DNA from: Pseudoxanthomonas japonensis
GTDB lineage: Bacteria > Pseudomonadota > Gammaproteobacteria > Xanthomonadales > Xanthomonadaceae
NCBI RefSeq assembly: GCF_010093445.1
Contig: NZ_PDWW01000010.1
Coordinates: forward strand, 1 to 64,000
DNA: 64,000 bases
Direction of reading: 5' to 3'
Shown here: one piece after another, positions 54,790 to 64,000 of the stretch
How positions within the stretch are numbered: position 1 is the first letter of the stretch
How the letters are laid out: every line of letters begins with the position of its first letter
Made by a program: the position numbers and the translations under genes
The notes under the pieces: generated by a model
Seen by the model: the letters and a program-made list of their open reading frames with translations, nothing else
The model's database searches: none
What the model was told of the DNA's origin: nothing

Positions 54790-55977
54790 AGGGGCTGTGA
54801 TCAGTTCCGCCACCGCCTCGGCCGCGCTCGCCGAGGCATCCTGGCGCAGCTGCGCATGCAACTGCTGGTAAATCGGCTGCAGCGCGGCGACGGCGTCCGG
54901 TGCACGGAACCAGCGCAGGACGGCCGCGGACAGCTGCTCGGGCGTGCAGTCGTCCTGCATCAGTTCCGGCGCGATGTCCTCGCCCGCCAGCACGTTGGGC
55001 AGCGCGTAGCGCTCCACCTTCAGCAGGCCGAGCCCCGTGACGATGCGGTAGGTCAGCGGTGCGATGCGGTAGCCGACCACCATCGGCCGTTTGCACAGCA
55101 TCGCTTCCAGGGTCGCGGTGCCCGAGGCGAGCAGGACGACATCGCTTGCGATCATCGCATCGCGCGCCTGCCCATCGAGCAGATGCCAGGCCGCATCGGC
55201 GCCGTGCGCGGCGAACTGCGCGTCCAGCGCCTGCCGGCAGGCGACATTGGCGGCAGGCACGACGATCTGCAAGCCCGGCATCTGAGCAGCGACCAGGCGC
55301 GCGGCGTCGAAGAAGGCCGGCGCCAGCCGCCCGATCTCGCCGAGCCGGCTGCCCGGGAGTACAGCCAGCACCGGTGCATTCGGCGACAGCCCGAGCGCCG
55401 CGCGCGCCGCAGCGCGATCCGGCTGCAGGGGGATGTCGTCCGCCATCGGATGGCCGACGAAGCGCGCATCCACGCCGTGCTTCGCGTAGATCGGCGGTTC
55501 CATCGGGAACAGGCACAGCACGCGGTCCGCGCTGTGGCCGATCTTCCCGGCGCGCTTCTCGCGCCATGCCCATACGGAGGGACTGACGTAATGCACGGTG
55601 CGGACGCCGCGTTCCTTCAGCCAGCGCTCGATGCCGAGGTTGAAGTCCGGTGCATCGATGCCGACGTAGACATCGGGCTTCCAGTCCAGCACGCGCCGGC
55701 GGAACGCCTTGCGCAGGCGCAGCAGGCGCGGCAGGTGGCGCAGCACTTCGGCCAGGCCCATTACTGCCAGTTCGTTCGCGTCGAACCAGGTATCGCAGCC
55801 GGCAGCGCGCATGGCGTCGCCACCGATGCCGGCGAACTCGGCGTTGGGGAAGCGCGTCTTCAGCGCAGCGATCAGCCCTGCGCCGAGACCATCGCCGGAG
55901 GCTTCGCCCGCGCACAGCGCGATGCGCAGCGGGATTGCGGCGGGAGTCGTGTCGCCGGGCTCCCGCACCGGGTCCAT
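54775..55977 (-). CDS. lpxB: Lipid A disaccharide synthase
   Basis: A 400-residue peripheral inner membrane glycosyltransferase that joins UDP-diacylglucosamine to lipid X to make the lipid A disaccharide. The N-terminal IALCAGEASGDGLGAGLI (about 18-35) is diagnostic. GIDAPDFNLGIERWLK and VCLFPMEPPIYAKHGVDARFVGHPMADDI follow, and the donor-binding LASGTATLEAMLCKRPMVVGYR is intact. The ATG shares one base with the lpxA stop. The last residues, PVGAT and the stop, are encoded by a GTAG-class repeat, so the extreme C terminus has been altered by that element. Confidence 0.96.
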   Translation of the reverse strand: MDPVREPGDTTPAAIPLRIALCAGEASGDGLGAGLIAALKTRFPNAEFAGIGGDAMRAAGCDTWFDANELAVMGLAEVLRHLPRLLRLRKAFRRRVLDWKPDVYVGIDAPDFNLGIERWLKERGVRTVHYVSPSVWAWREKRAGKIGHSADRVLCLFPMEPPIYAKHGVDARFVGHPMADDIPLQPDRAAARAALGLSPNAPVLAVLPGSRLGEIGRLAPAFFDAARLVAAQMPGLQIVVPAANVACRQALDAQFAAHGADAAWHLLDGQARDAMIASDVVLLASGTATLEAMLCKRPMVVGYRIAPLTYRIVTGLGLLKVERYALPNVLAGEDIAPELMQDDCTPEQLSAAVLRWFRAPDAVAALQPIYQQLHAQLRQDASASAAEAVAELITAPVGAT

Positions 55978-56765
55978 CAGCGTTGCAGCGGCCGTTCGCC
56001 GCTTTCGATGAACTGCAGCAGCGCCCTCACGTCATCGCTGGCGCTGGCCTGTTCGGCCAGCTGCTGCTTGGCTTCCGCCAGCGGCAGGCCGGCCACGTAC
56101 AGCGTGCGGTACGCGCGCTTGATCGCGGCGATGCGGTCGGCGTCGAAGCCGCGCCGCTTGAGGCCTTCGCTGTTGATGCCGCGAGGCCGGCCGGCGGCAT
56201 CGCCGGCGACCATGGTGAACGGCGGCACGTCGCCGCTGAGCAGCACACCCATGCCGATGAAGGCATGCGCGCCGACGCGGCAGAACTGGTGCACGCCGGC
56301 GAAGCCGCTCATGATCACCCAGTCCTCGATGGTCACGTGGCCGGCGAGGGTGGAGTTGTTGGAGAACACGCAGTGGTTGCCGATGATGCAGTCGTGCGCC
56401 ACGTGCGTGTAAGCGAGCAGCATGTTGTCGTTGCCGACGCGGGTGATGCCGCTGCCGGTGACGGTGCCGCGGTTGATCGTGACGAACTCGCGCACCTGGT
56501 TGCGGTCGCCGATGACGAGTTCCACGCGCTCGCCCTTGAACTTCTTGTCCTGCGGATCGCCGCCGATCGCGGCGTGGCCGACGAAGTGGTTGTCGCGGCC
56601 GATGCGGGTGGGACCGGTGACGGTGCAGTGCGGACCGACCACCGTGCCGTCGTCGATCTCGACCTCCGGGCCGATGTAGGCGAACGGACCGACACGCACG
56701 CCTTCACCAAGCTTCGCGCCGGGATCGACGACGGCACTGGGATGGATGGCGGTGGGGGCGCTCAT
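55977..56765 (-). CDS. lpxA: UDP-N-acetylglucosamine acyltransferase
   Basis: A 262-residue acyltransferase that starts lipid A synthesis by adding a hydroxyacyl chain to UDP-GlcNAc. The left-handed beta-helix hexapeptide repeats are plain (for example [27 protein letters not shown]), and the catalytic histidine lies in [15 protein letters not shown] (about 117-131). The C-terminal helical part begins near EGLKRRGF. The start at 56765 gives [13 protein letters not shown], and the upstream frame is rejected. It begins one base after the fabZ stop and overlaps lpxB by one base. Confidence 0.96.
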   Translation of the reverse strand: MSAPTAIHPSAVVDPGAKLGEGVRVGPFAYIGPEVEIDDGTVVGPHCTVTGPTRIGRDNHFVGHAAIGGDPQDKKFKGERVELVIGDRNQVREFVTINRGTVTGSGITRVGNDNMLLAYTHVAHDCIIGNHCVFSNNSTLAGHVTIEDWVIMSGFAGVHQFCRVGAHAFIGMGVLLSGDVPPFTMVAGDAAGRPRGINSEGLKRRGFDADRIAAIKRAYRTLYVAGLPLAEAKQQLAEQASASDDVRALLQFIESGERPLQR

Positions 56766-56766
56766 C

Positions 56767-57222
56767 TCAGCGGGTGTCCTCGGCGCACAGCACGTCGGCG
56801 CAGGCGACCTGTTCGCCATTGACCGAGGCGACGCCGGTGTAGAAGGCCATGTTGCGGATCAGCCGCTTCAGGGTGACGTCGAGGTCCAGGCGGTCGCCGG
56901 GCACCACCATGCGGGTGAAACGCGCGTTCTCGACCTTCACCATGTAGAACATGCGGCCCGCGGTATCGCCCTGGTGCGACAGCTGCGTCAGCAGGCCGCC
57001 GGCCTGCGCCAGCGCCTCGATGATCAGCACGCCGGGCATGATCGGGCGGTCCGGGAAATGGCCGGTGAAGAACGGCTCGTTCTGGGTGATGTTCTTGTAG
57101 GCCAGCACGCGCTTGTCCTTCTCGAACTCCACCACGCGGTCCACCAGCAGGAACGGATAGCGGTGCGGCAGCAGCTTGCGGATGGTGGCCGCGTCGACTG
57201 GCAGTTGCAGGTCCAGGGTCAT
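56767..57222 (-). CDS. fabZ: 3-hydroxyacyl-ACP dehydratase FabZ
   Basis: A 151-residue hot-dog fold dehydratase of the fatty acid elongation cycle. The catalytic histidine is in [14 protein letters not shown] (about 18-31) and the glutamate in [23 protein letters not shown] (about 54-76). The long frame open to 57801 is a fusion of fabZ with out-of-frame lpxD sequence; the real start is the ATG at 57222, which shares a base with the lpxD stop. Placement between lpxD and lpxA balances fatty acid and lipid A synthesis. Confidence 0.96.
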   Translation of the reverse strand: MTLDLQLPVDAATIRKLLPHRYPFLLVDRVVEFEKDKRVLAYKNITQNEPFFTGHFPDRPIMPGVLIIEALAQAGGLLTQLSHQGDTAGRMFYMVKVENARFTRMVVPGDRLDLDVTLKRLIRNMAFYTGVASVNGEQVACADVLCAEDTR

Positions 57223-58241
57223 CAGGTTTCCTTGTCGGCCGCCAGCACGCGTCGTGCCAAGGCGTCCAGTTGCTTGAAGCGGGCGGCGTTCTTGCGCCAG
57301 GTACGGTTGTCGGTGAGCGGTGTGCCGCTGGAGTACTCGCCGGGCTCGGTGATCGAACTGGTCACCAGCGACATGGCGGTGACCACCACGCGGTCGCAGA
57401 TCTCCAGATGCCCCAGCACGCCGGCCGCGCCGCCGATCAGGCAGTAGCGGCCGATGCGCGCGCTGCCGGCCGCGGCGCTGCAGCCGGCCATCGCGGTGTG
57501 CGCGCCGATGCGGACGTTGTGGCCGATCTGGATCTGGTTGTCGAGGCGGACGTCTTCCTCCAGCACCGTGTCGTCCAGCGCGCCACGGTCGATGGTGGTG
57601 TTGGCGCCGATCTCGCAGTCGTCGCCGACCACCACACCGCCGAGCTGCGGCACCTTGATCCAGTGCCCGCTGTCCATCGCCAGGCCGAAGCCGTCGGCAC
57701 CGATCACGGCACCCGGATGGATCAGCACGCGCTGGCCCAGGCGCACGCGTGTGACCAGGGTGACGCGGGCGACCAGCTCGCAGCCCTCGCCGATGACGCA
57801 ATCGTCGCCGATCACGCTGCCCGGGCCGATCACGCTGCCCTCGCCGACGATGCTGCGTGCGCCCACCACGACGAAGGGCCCCACGTGCGCGCCGGGCGCG
57901 ATGCGCGCGCTCGGATCAACGACGGCGCTCGGATGGACGCCGGGTTCGCGGACCGGCTTCTGTTCGAACAGGGCCGCCATCTTGGCGAACGCGGTATACG
58001 GATCCTTCGCGACCAGCAACGTACCGGTCGCGTCGCCGGCGTCATCGGCGCGCAGCACGACCAGGCTGGCGCGGCTGTCGGCCAGCTGCGCGCGGTAGCG
58101 GCTGTTGGCCAGGAAGGCGAGTTGTCCCGCCTCGGCCCGGGCGAGCGTGGCCACGCCGTCGATGCGCAGGCCGGCATCGCCGCGCAGCTCCAGGCCGAAA
58201 CGGTCGGCCAGCTCGCCGGAGGTGAAGGAAGGAGGGGTCAT
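57222..58241 (-). CDS. lpxD: UDP-3-O-acylglucosamine N-acyltransferase
   Basis: A 339-residue acyltransferase for the third step of lipid A synthesis. The N-terminal uridine-binding domain (about 1-100) is followed by hexapeptide repeats of the beta helix (about 101-310). The catalytic histidine lies in NQIQIGHNVRIGAHTAMAG (about 233-251). The C-terminal helix (TWRKNAARFKQLDALARRV) binds acyl carrier protein. The length is standard. In E. coli skp lies between bamA and lpxD; here only 116 bases separate them. Confidence 0.96.
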   Translation of the reverse strand: MTPPSFTSGELADRFGLELRGDAGLRIDGVATLARAEAGQLAFLANSRYRAQLADSRASLVVLRADDAGDATGTLLVAKDPYTAFAKMAALFEQKPVREPGVHPSAVVDPSARIAPGAHVGPFVVVGARSIVGEGSVIGPGSVIGDDCVIGEGCELVARVTLVTRVRLGQRVLIHPGAVIGADGFGLAMDSGHWIKVPQLGGVVVGDDCEIGANTTIDRGALDDTVLEEDVRLDNQIQIGHNVRIGAHTAMAGCSAAAGSARIGRYCLIGGAAGVLGHLEICDRVVVTAMSLVTSSITEPGEYSSGTPLTDNRTWRKNAARFKQLDALARRVLAADKET

Positions 58242-58306
58242 AGGCCGCGTAGTTTAGCCCCTGCCGCCCCAGAACCGCTTCCACGGGGGCGTATGGTGGA
58301 CAGCAG

Positions 58307-58328
58307 AAGGGGGGCTTGCGCCCCCCTT
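58307..58328 (-). terminator. Strong hairpin between bamA and lpxD
   Basis: A 9-bp G-C-rich stem AAGGGGGGC / GCCCCCCTT with a 4-base loop lies 30 bases after the bamA stop. On the minus strand it is followed by CTGCTG rather than T residues, so it probably attenuates, or protects the bamA message, instead of fully ending transcription. Confidence 0.5.
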
Positions 58329-58357
58329 CGTCGTCTGCGGATCGCGTGGCGCCGCCG

Positions 58358-60838
58358 TCAGAACGCGCCGCCGAAGGTGAACTGCAGGCGCTCCAGTTCG
58401 TCGCCGTCTTCCTTCTTGATCGGGAAGGCGTAGCTGATCGAGATCGGGCCGACCGGCGCGCGCCACAGCAGGGCCACGCCGGTGGAGGCGCGCAGCTGGC
58501 CGGCGTCGAAGTTGTCCACGCCGTCGAACACGTTGCCGAAGTCGAAGAACGCCGACACGCGCGCGGCGTTGGAATCGAACAGTTTCGGGAAGATCAGCTC
58601 CACCGAGCCCGTGGTCTTCAGCGAACCGCCCAGCGGCTGGCCGCGATAGCCGGAAATGACCTCCGAACGCGGACCCAGCGTGTTGTCGCGGAAACCGCGC
58701 ACCGAGCGCGTGCCGCCGGCGTAGAAATTCTCGAAGAATGGAAGGCCGGTGGCGACCAGGGTCCTGTCCAGCGTGCCGCCGTCCGCGCAGGTGCCGTCGG
58801 CCGAGGGCGTGGTGGGCGCCTGGCCGGGTATCTGCGGGTCAGAGCCGGTCGCACGGCAGATGTAACGGTAGATGTCGGAGCCGTAGCTGTCGCCGTAGCC
58901 GACTTCGGCGCGGGTGTTCAGCACGAACGAGGGGCTGAGCGACCAGTACTTGGAGAACTCGTAGTTGAGCTTGTAGTACTGCACGGTGGAACCGGGCAAC
59001 GCGACCTCCGCCGACACGCGCTGGTAGGTGCCGCCGGTAGGCATGAAGTAGTCGTTGCGGGTGTCGCGTGCCCAGCCGAGTTCGGTGCGCCACGCATGGA
59101 ACGTGCGCTGGCCCACGGCGTCGATGTAATCGATGATCGACCGCGGCGTGGAGCCGCCGAAGGTCAGGATCTCGTTGCTGTCCACGCCGAACAGCAGCGA
59201 GACGGTGTCGTTCTCGGTGATCGGCAGGCCCAGGATGCCCTGTGCCGCGGCGCTGGTGGTCGAATACTGCGCGGTGTTGAAGTCCGAGTAGTCGAACTCG
59301 CGCCACCACAGGTTGTAGCCCAGCGACATGCCTTCGTCGGTGAAGAAGGGATTGGTGTAGGAGAACGAGTAGCGCTGCAGGTAGTCGCTGCGCTGCGCTT
59401 CGACCGACACGCGGTTGCCGCCGCCGAGGAAGTTGTTCTGCGACAGCTGGATCGACGTGGTCAGGCCGGACAGCTGCGAATAGCCCAGGCCGAACACGAA
59501 GCTGCCCGACGTCGTCTCCTTCACGTTGAAGACCACGTCGACCTGGTCGTTCGTCCCGGGAACCGGGTTGGTCTCCACGTCGACCGTCTCGAAATAGCCG
59601 AGGCGGCGCAGGCGCACGCGCGACCGGTCCACCGCGACCTGCGAGAACCAGCTGCCTTCGAACTGGCGCATTTCACGGCGCAGCACCTCGTCGGAGGTGC
59701 GCGTGTTGCCCTTGAACACGATGCGGCGCACGTTGACGCGCGGCCCCGGCACCACCTGCAGGTTGATCGCGACGGTGCGGTTCTCGCGGTCGACGGTCGG
59801 GATAGGATTGACCTGCGCGAACGCGTGGCCGATGTTGCCCAGCGTGGCGGTGATGGAGTCCGCGGTCATTTCCAGCAGGATGCGCGAGAACGTCTGCTCT
59901 GGCTTCACGATCACCAGCCGTTCGATCTCTTCCTTCGGCAGCACCGTGTCGCCGGTGACCTTCACGTCGGAGATCTTGTACTGCTCGCCTTCGGTGATGC
60001 CGGCGGTGATGAACATGTCGCGCTTGTCGGGACTGATCGACACCTGCGTGGAATCGATGTTGAAGTCGACGTAGCCGCGGTCCAGGTACCAGGAATTCAG
60101 GCGTTCCATGTCGCCGGACAGCTTTTCCTTCGAGTACTGGTCGTCGCGGCGGTACCACGACAGCCAGCTGGACTCCTTCGACTCCCAGTTCTCCAGCAGG
60201 TCCTCGGTGGCGAACTTCTCGGCACCGACGACATTCACGTGCTTGATCTTGGCCGCCTTGCCTTCCTTGACCGCGATGGTGACGTCCACGCGGTTGCGAT
60301 CCAGCGGACTGACGGTCGGCGTGATCTCGACGTTGTACTTGCCGCGGTTGTTGTACTGGCGGACCAGTTCCTGCGTCACGCGGTCCAGGCTGAGGCGGTC
60401 GAAGGTTTCGCCCTCGGCCAGGCCGATGTCCTTCAGGCCGGAGGTCAGGTCCTCGGTCTTGATGTCCTTGTTGCCGGTCAGCGTCAGCTTGTTGATGGCC
60501 GGACGCTCGGTGACGGTGACCACGAGGATATCGCCCTGCCGGTCGAGCCTGACGTCCTCGAAGAAGCCGGTCTTGTAGAGCGCGCGGATGGACTCGCCCA
60601 CGTTGGAGGGCGTGACGACGTCGCCGCGCTCGATCGGCAGGTAGGTCAGTGCGGTACCGGTCGAGATGCGCTGCAGGCCGTCGATGCGGATGTCGGTCGC
60701 GGTGAACGATGCGGTGCTGAGCGGTTCGGCCGCTACGGGCGCGGCAGCGGGTTCCGTCGTCTGGGCCAGTGCCGGCATGGCGATGGCCGAAGCCAGGGCG
60801 AGGGCAAGCAGGCGGCGGGAAGGCAGTCGCGTCATCAT
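58358..60838 (-). CDS. bamA: Outer membrane assembly factor BamA
   Basis: An outer membrane protein of about 826 residues that inserts beta barrels. The signal peptide ([25 protein letters not shown]) is followed by five POTRA domains (about 40-390; first FTATDIRIDGLQRISTGTAL) and a C-terminal 16-strand barrel. The VRGF motif of loop 6 is in GTRSVRGFRDNTLGP, and the protein ends in the barrel signal LQFTFGGAF with a terminal Phe. I choose the double ATG at 60838/60835. The frame continues to an ATG at 60958 that overlaps the rseP stop, but this would put 40 residues before the signal peptide. Confidence 0.95.
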   Translation of the reverse strand: MMTRLPSRRLLALALASAIAMPALAQTTEPAAAPVAAEPLSTASFTATDIRIDGLQRISTGTALTYLPIERGDVVTPSNVGESIRALYKTGFFEDVRLDRQGDILVVTVTERPAINKLTLTGNKDIKTEDLTSGLKDIGLAEGETFDRLSLDRVTQELVRQYNNRGKYNVEITPTVSPLDRNRVDVTIAVKEGKAAKIKHVNVVGAEKFATEDLLENWESKESSWLSWYRRDDQYSKEKLSGDMERLNSWYLDRGYVDFNIDSTQVSISPDKRDMFITAGITEGEQYKISDVKVTGDTVLPKEEIERLVIVKPEQTFSRILLEMTADSITATLGNIGHAFAQVNPIPTVDRENRTVAINLQVVPGPRVNVRRIVFKGNTRTSDEVLRREMRQFEGSWFSQVAVDRSRVRLRRLGYFETVDVETNPVPGTNDQVDVVFNVKETTSGSFVFGLGYSQLSGLTTSIQLSQNNFLGGGNRVSVEAQRSDYLQRYSFSYTNPFFTDEGMSLGYNLWWREFDYSDFNTAQYSTTSAAAQGILGLPITENDTVSLLFGVDSNEILTFGGSTPRSIIDYIDAVGQRTFHAWRTELGWARDTRNDYFMPTGGTYQRVSAEVALPGSTVQYYKLNYEFSKYWSLSPSFVLNTRAEVGYGDSYGSDIYRYICRATGSDPQIPGQAPTTPSADGTCADGGTLDRTLVATGLPFFENFYAGGTRSVRGFRDNTLGPRSEVISGYRGQPLGGSLKTTGSVELIFPKLFDSNAARVSAFFDFGNVFDGVDNFDAGQLRASTGVALLWRAPVGPISISYAFPIKKEDGDELERLQFTFGGAF

Positions 60839-60957
60839 TACATCCGGTTGGGGTGGTTCCTGCTGGGCAGGAGTGGACTGCGGGGCGGCGGTCCGGGGTG
60901 CAGCAAGGGGAGGGGCGGCCACCTTGGAGCGGGCCGGCCCGTGGAAGTTCAGGGGCA

Positions 60958-62334
60958 TCAGGTCACCAGACGCGTCATCAGACGCAGGATGTCGTTGTAG
61001 AACGCCAGTCCCATCAGGCCCGCCAGTGCCGCCAGGCCCACGTATTGTCCGGCCACCATGTGGCGCTCGCTCAAGGGGCTGCCCTTGACCAATTCAATAA
61101 GGTAATACAGCAGGTGCCCGCCGTCCAAGACAGGGATGGGCAGCAGGTTGATGATGGCCAGGCTCAGGGACATGGCCGCGAGGAACCAGAGGAACCAGTC
61201 CGGCCCGCGCTGGGCCGAGACATTGGCGACCTGGGCGATGGTGATGGGCCCCGAGACGTTCTTCAGCGAGGCGTCGCCGGTCAGCATGCGACGGATCATG
61301 CCCAGCGAGTCCGAGGTCAGCTTGCCGGTCTCGCGCAGTGCCGCCGGAACCGCCGCCAGCGGGCCGAAGTGCAGGCGAGCGTCGTACGCGGGCATCTGCC
61401 GCTCTTCCGGCGGCGCCAGGCCGAGCGCCCAGTAGTGCCCTTTGGCGGCATCGGGATGCTTCGTCCAGCGCGGCGCCAGTTCGAATGCCAGTCGCTCGCC
61501 GGCCCGGTCCACCTCGATCATGGCCGCGCCGCCGCGCTTGCCCAGGGCGTCGACCTGACGGGCGATGTCATCGAAACCGTGCACCGGCTGGCCGTCCACG
61601 GCCGTCACGATGTCGTGGGCTTTCAGGACGCCGTCGGCGACGGAACCAGGGGCAACCTTGCCGATGACGGCCGGCGTAACCCAGTGCTGCCAGGTCAGGC
61701 CCATCAGGCCGATGGCGTTTTCCTGGTCGAAGCCGGCTGGCAGCCGGGACAACGGCAGGGTGCGCGTCAGCGTGGTGCCGGTGGCGGTTTCGACCTCCAC
61801 CGGCAGGTTGTCGCCGTCGATGGCGGCTTTGGTCAGGACGATGGATGCGTCGGTCCACGTATCGATCGTGCGGTCGCCGACGCGGACGATGCGGTCGCCG
61901 CGCTGGAAGCCGGCGTCCGCCGCGATGCCCGATACGCTGCCCAGCGTGGCGGAGTAGTCCTGCTTGCCGATGACGAACATCGCCCACAGCAGGATCACGC
62001 ACAACAGGATGTTCGCCACCGGGCCGGCAGCCACCACGGCGATGCGCTGCCAGACCGACTTGCGGTTGAAGGCCTGGTCGAGCTGCGCCGCGGGGACATC
62101 GCCCTCGGCCTCATCCAGCATCTTCACGTAGCCGCCCAGCGGAATCGCGGCGACCGCGAATTCGGTGCCATGGCGGTCGCGACGCGACCAAAGTGGCTTG
62201 CCGAAACCCACCGAAAAGCGCAGTACCTTGACGCCGCAGCGGCGCGCCACCCAGTAGTGGCCGAATTCATGGAAGGTGACCAGCACGCCCAGCGCCACGA
62301 TCATCCACCAGATTGAGCCCAGCACTTCACTCAT
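60958..62334 (-). CDS. rseP: Site-2 protease RseP
   Basis: A 458-residue intramembrane zinc metalloprotease. It cleaves the anti-sigma factor RseA to release sigma E during envelope stress and clears signal peptides. The zinc motif HEFGH is at about 22-26, and the third ligand aspartate is in LLPIPVLDGGHLLYYL (about 398-413). Two PDZ domains lie between (about 110-300). Four membrane segments are seen. It is encoded between dxr and bamA, the conserved order. The start is 13 bases after the dxr stop. Confidence 0.96.
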   Translation of the reverse strand: MSEVLGSIWWMIVALGVLVTFHEFGHYWVARRCGVKVLRFSVGFGKPLWSRRDRHGTEFAVAAIPLGGYVKMLDEAEGDVPAAQLDQAFNRKSVWQRIAVVAAGPVANILLCVILLWAMFVIGKQDYSATLGSVSGIAADAGFQRGDRIVRVGDRTIDTWTDASIVLTKAAIDGDNLPVEVETATGTTLTRTLPLSRLPAGFDQENAIGLMGLTWQHWVTPAVIGKVAPGSVADGVLKAHDIVTAVDGQPVHGFDDIARQVDALGKRGGAAMIEVDRAGERLAFELAPRWTKHPDAAKGHYWALGLAPPEERQMPAYDARLHFGPLAAVPAALRETGKLTSDSLGMIRRMLTGDASLKNVSGPITIAQVANVSAQRGPDWFLWFLAAMSLSLAIINLLPIPVLDGGHLLYYLIELVKGSPLSERHMVAGQYVGLAALAGLMGLAFYNDILRLMTRLVT

Positions 62335-62347
62335 CGGATGTCGGCGC

Positions 62348-63535
62348 TCATGGGGAGAGGTGGCCTGCGAGGTTGCGTTCGGTCAGTTGGCGGGCCTGCG
62401 CATCCGCCGCCAGCAGGACCTCCAGCGAATCCGCGGGCGCCGCAGGCAGCGCAGCGAGGGCGTCCTCGACCAGCGCGGGGATGGATAGGAAACCGATCCG
62501 GCCCTGAAGAAAGGCTGAAACTGCGACTTCGTTCGCAGCATTGAGCACCGCCGGCGCGGTGCCGCCCGCCGCCATGGCGTCCCAGGCCAACCGCAGGCAG
62601 GGGAAGGCCTCGGTATCCGGGGCTTCGAATTCCAGTCGTGGATGCTTCAGCAGGTCGAGCCCGCCCACGCCGGAGTCGATCCGCGCGGGCCAGCCCAGGC
62701 CGACCGCGAGCGAGGTGCGCATGTCGGGCAGGCCCAGCTGCGCCAGCGTCGAACCGTCGACGAATTCCACCAGCGAATGCACCAGGCTCTGCGGATGCAC
62801 CAGCACGTCCAGCCGTTCGCGGCCGACGCCGAACAGGTGGTGGGCTTCGATCAGTTCAAGGCCCTTGTTCATCAGCGTGGCCGAGTCGACCGAGATCTTC
62901 GGCCCCATCGACCACTTGGGGTGCGCCACGGCCTGTTCGCGCGTGACCTGTGCCAGGTCGGCCCGGCTGCGGCCTCGGAACGGGCCACCCGACGCGGTCA
63001 GTACGATGCGCTTGACTTCGGCCTGAGCCTGCCGTGAACGCAGGCACTGGAAGATGGCGTTGTGCTCGCTGTCGATGGGGATGATCTCGGCGCCCGCGGC
63101 ATCGGCCGCTTCGGTCACCAGCTCGCCGGCCAGCACCAGCGACTCCTTGTTGGCCAGCAGCAGGCGCTTGCCGGCGCGCGCGGCGGCCAGCGTCGAGGAC
63201 AGCCCGGCCGCACCGACGATGGCGGCCACCACAACGTCGCAGTCGGGGGCCGCGACCAGCGTATCGAGCGCTTCCATGCCGGCGTGCGGCTGAGTGGCGA
63301 GGCCGGCGTCGGACAGTCCGTCGCGCAGGCGCGCGTACAGGGTGTCGTCGGCGATCACGGCGTGGTCGGGCCGATGCGCGATGCACAGCGTGAGCAGCGC
63401 CTCCACGTTGCAGCCAGCCGCCAGCACGCTGGCGCGGTAGCGATCCGGATGGCGCGCGATGACATCCAGCGCCGACGCGCCGATCGAGCCCGTCGCGCCC
63501 AGGACCGCCACGTTGCGGGGGGCAAGCGTGCTCAT
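62348..63535 (-). CDS. dxr: 1-deoxy-D-xylulose-5-phosphate reductoisomerase
   Basis: A 395-residue NADPH-dependent enzyme that makes methylerythritol phosphate, the second step of the non-mevalonate isoprenoid pathway. The nucleotide-binding [18 protein letters not shown] (about 9-26) and [16 protein letters not shown], the metal site [15 protein letters not shown], and [14 protein letters not shown] with [33 protein letters not shown] are all intact. The start at 63535 is the usual [17 protein letters not shown]. It lies two bases after the cdsA stop. Confidence 0.96.
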   Translation of the reverse strand: MSTLAPRNVAVLGATGSIGASALDVIARHPDRYRASVLAAGCNVEALLTLCIAHRPDHAVIADDTLYARLRDGLSDAGLATQPHAGMEALDTLVAAPDCDVVVAAIVGAAGLSSTLAAARAGKRLLLANKESLVLAGELVTEAADAAGAEIIPIDSEHNAIFQCLRSRQAQAEVKRIVLTASGGPFRGRSRADLAQVTREQAVAHPKWSMGPKISVDSATLMNKGLELIEAHHLFGVGRERLDVLVHPQSLVHSLVEFVDGSTLAQLGLPDMRTSLAVGLGWPARIDSGVGGLDLLKHPRLEFEAPDTEAFPCLRLAWDAMAAGGTAPAVLNAANEVAVSAFLQGRIGFLSIPALVEDALAALPAAPADSLEVLLAADAQARQLTERNLAGHLSP

Positions 63536-63537
63536 GC

Positions 63538-64000
63538 TCAGAATCCGAAGACTTCCTTGCCCAGCACGAAGATGGGCAGGGCAGCCAGCACGCCGTCGAT
63601 GCGGTCCAGCACGCCGCCGTGGCCCGGGATCAGGTCGCCCGAGTCCTTGGCGCCGACGTGCCGCTTGAGCAGGCTTTCGAACAGGTCGCCCACGACCGAG
63701 AACAGCACGGTGAAGATCGCCACGACCAGCACTCCGGCCAGCTGGCCGACGCCGGCGCCCGCGATCAGTGCGCCGGCCGCGGCCACCAGCATGCCGGCGG
63801 CCAGGCCGCCCAGCAGGCCTTCCAGCGTCTTGTTCGGGCTGATCCGCGGCGCCAGCTTGCGGCCGTTGAACCAGCGGCCACCGAAATGGCGACCCGCGAA
63901 ATACGCACCGCTGTCGGCCGCCCACACGATGGCCAGGGCGACGAACAGCCAGATGTGGCCGTTCGGTTGCGACGAGTGGATCAGTCCCAGCGCGCACCAG
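63538..64000 (-). CDS. cdsA: Phosphatidate cytidylyltransferase, C-terminal part (runs off the window)
   Basis: Only the last 154 codons are inside the window; the gene continues past 64000. The enzyme makes CDP-diacylglycerol, precursor of all major phospholipids, in the inner membrane. The visible part contains [19 protein letters not shown], the [13 protein letters not shown] motif and the CDP-alcohol family signature [36 protein letters not shown]. Several membrane segments are seen. The order cdsA-dxr-rseP is conserved in gammaproteobacteria. Confidence 0.95.
   Translation of the reverse strand, partial: WCALGLIHSSQPNGHIWLFVALAIVWAADSGAYFAGRHFGGRWFNGRKLAPRISPNKTLEGLLGGLAAGMLVAAAGALIAGAGVGQLAGVLVVAIFTVLFSVVGDLFESLLKRHVGAKDSGDLIPGHGGVLDRIDGVLAALPIFVLGKEVFGF

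Noticed and set aside
58316-61000. 894-codon plus-strand frame opposite bamA
   Set aside because: Antisense shadow; bamA is unambiguous.

Overview
The window is GC-rich, densely packed bacterial chromosome from a gammaproteobacterium, most likely a member of the Xanthomonadaceae (Pseudoxanthomonas, Luteimonas, Lysobacter or Xanthomonas type). The basis is gene order, the style of the proteins and, above all, three small repeat families typical of that group: hairpins headed by GTAG, GGGAAT runs, and CCCTTCTCCC...GGGAGAAGG modules. The genus is an inference. No rRNA, tRNA, CRISPR array, insertion sequence or prophage was seen. Most genes are conserved housekeeping or envelope genes, so this is core genome rather than an island.

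Layout. 0.2-9.5 kb: a DUF47/Pit phosphate transport pair behind a possible Pho box, an alkyltransferase-like DNA repair protein, a rhomboid protease, two tandem M13 metallopeptidases (one lacking a zinc ligand) and a metallo-beta-lactamase-fold RNase-like enzyme. 9.5-21.3 kb: a CHASE2-GGDEF cyclase coupled to a LysM-FecR surface protein, a serine hydrolase, a queuosine-precursor transporter, DUF502, a DUF4442 hot-dog protein, a thioredoxin-TPR chaperone, a three-gene membrane protein/XRE/DUF998 operon with its own operator, and an amidohydrolase. 21.4-27.4 kb: leuS-lptE-holA-nadD-rsfS-rlmH. 27.6-29.2 kb: tonB and a SIMPL protein. 29.4-39.3 kb: maf-rng-yhdP-tldD, then yjgA divergent from pmbA. 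39.4-43.9 kb: two DUF4870 paralogues, the tilS-xseB-ispA operon, a small membrane protein and a signal-peptidase-like protein around a perfect FNR-type box. 43.9-48.6 kb: a TPR protein, a large lipoprotein fusing a ricin-type lectin to a di-heme oxidoreductase, and a methyltransferase. 48.6-64 kb: the envelope/lipid A cluster, read leftward: cdsA-dxr-rseP-bamA-lpxD-fabZ-lpxA-lpxB-rnhB-(unknown)-dnaE-accA, without skp at its usual place.

How it works together. The right third builds the outer membrane: phospholipid precursors (cdsA, accA, fabZ), lipid A (lpxD, lpxA, lpxB), barrel insertion (bamA) and its stress protease (rseP). lptE and yhdP elsewhere serve LPS and phospholipid delivery. TldD and PmbA form one heterodimeric protease although they are encoded 1 kb apart. 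IspA and Dxr belong to the isoprenoid pathway.

The observations most worth a second look are: the ricin/di-heme lipoprotein; a signal peptidase homologue whose catalytic lysine is glutamine; an M13 protease with HELSR in place of HExxH; a possible pseudoknotted leader between rnhB and an unknown gene; an inverted-repeat operator over the promoter of the XRE operon; an FNR-type site; a Pho box; and mobile-type repeats that supply or abut stop codons of neighbouring genes.
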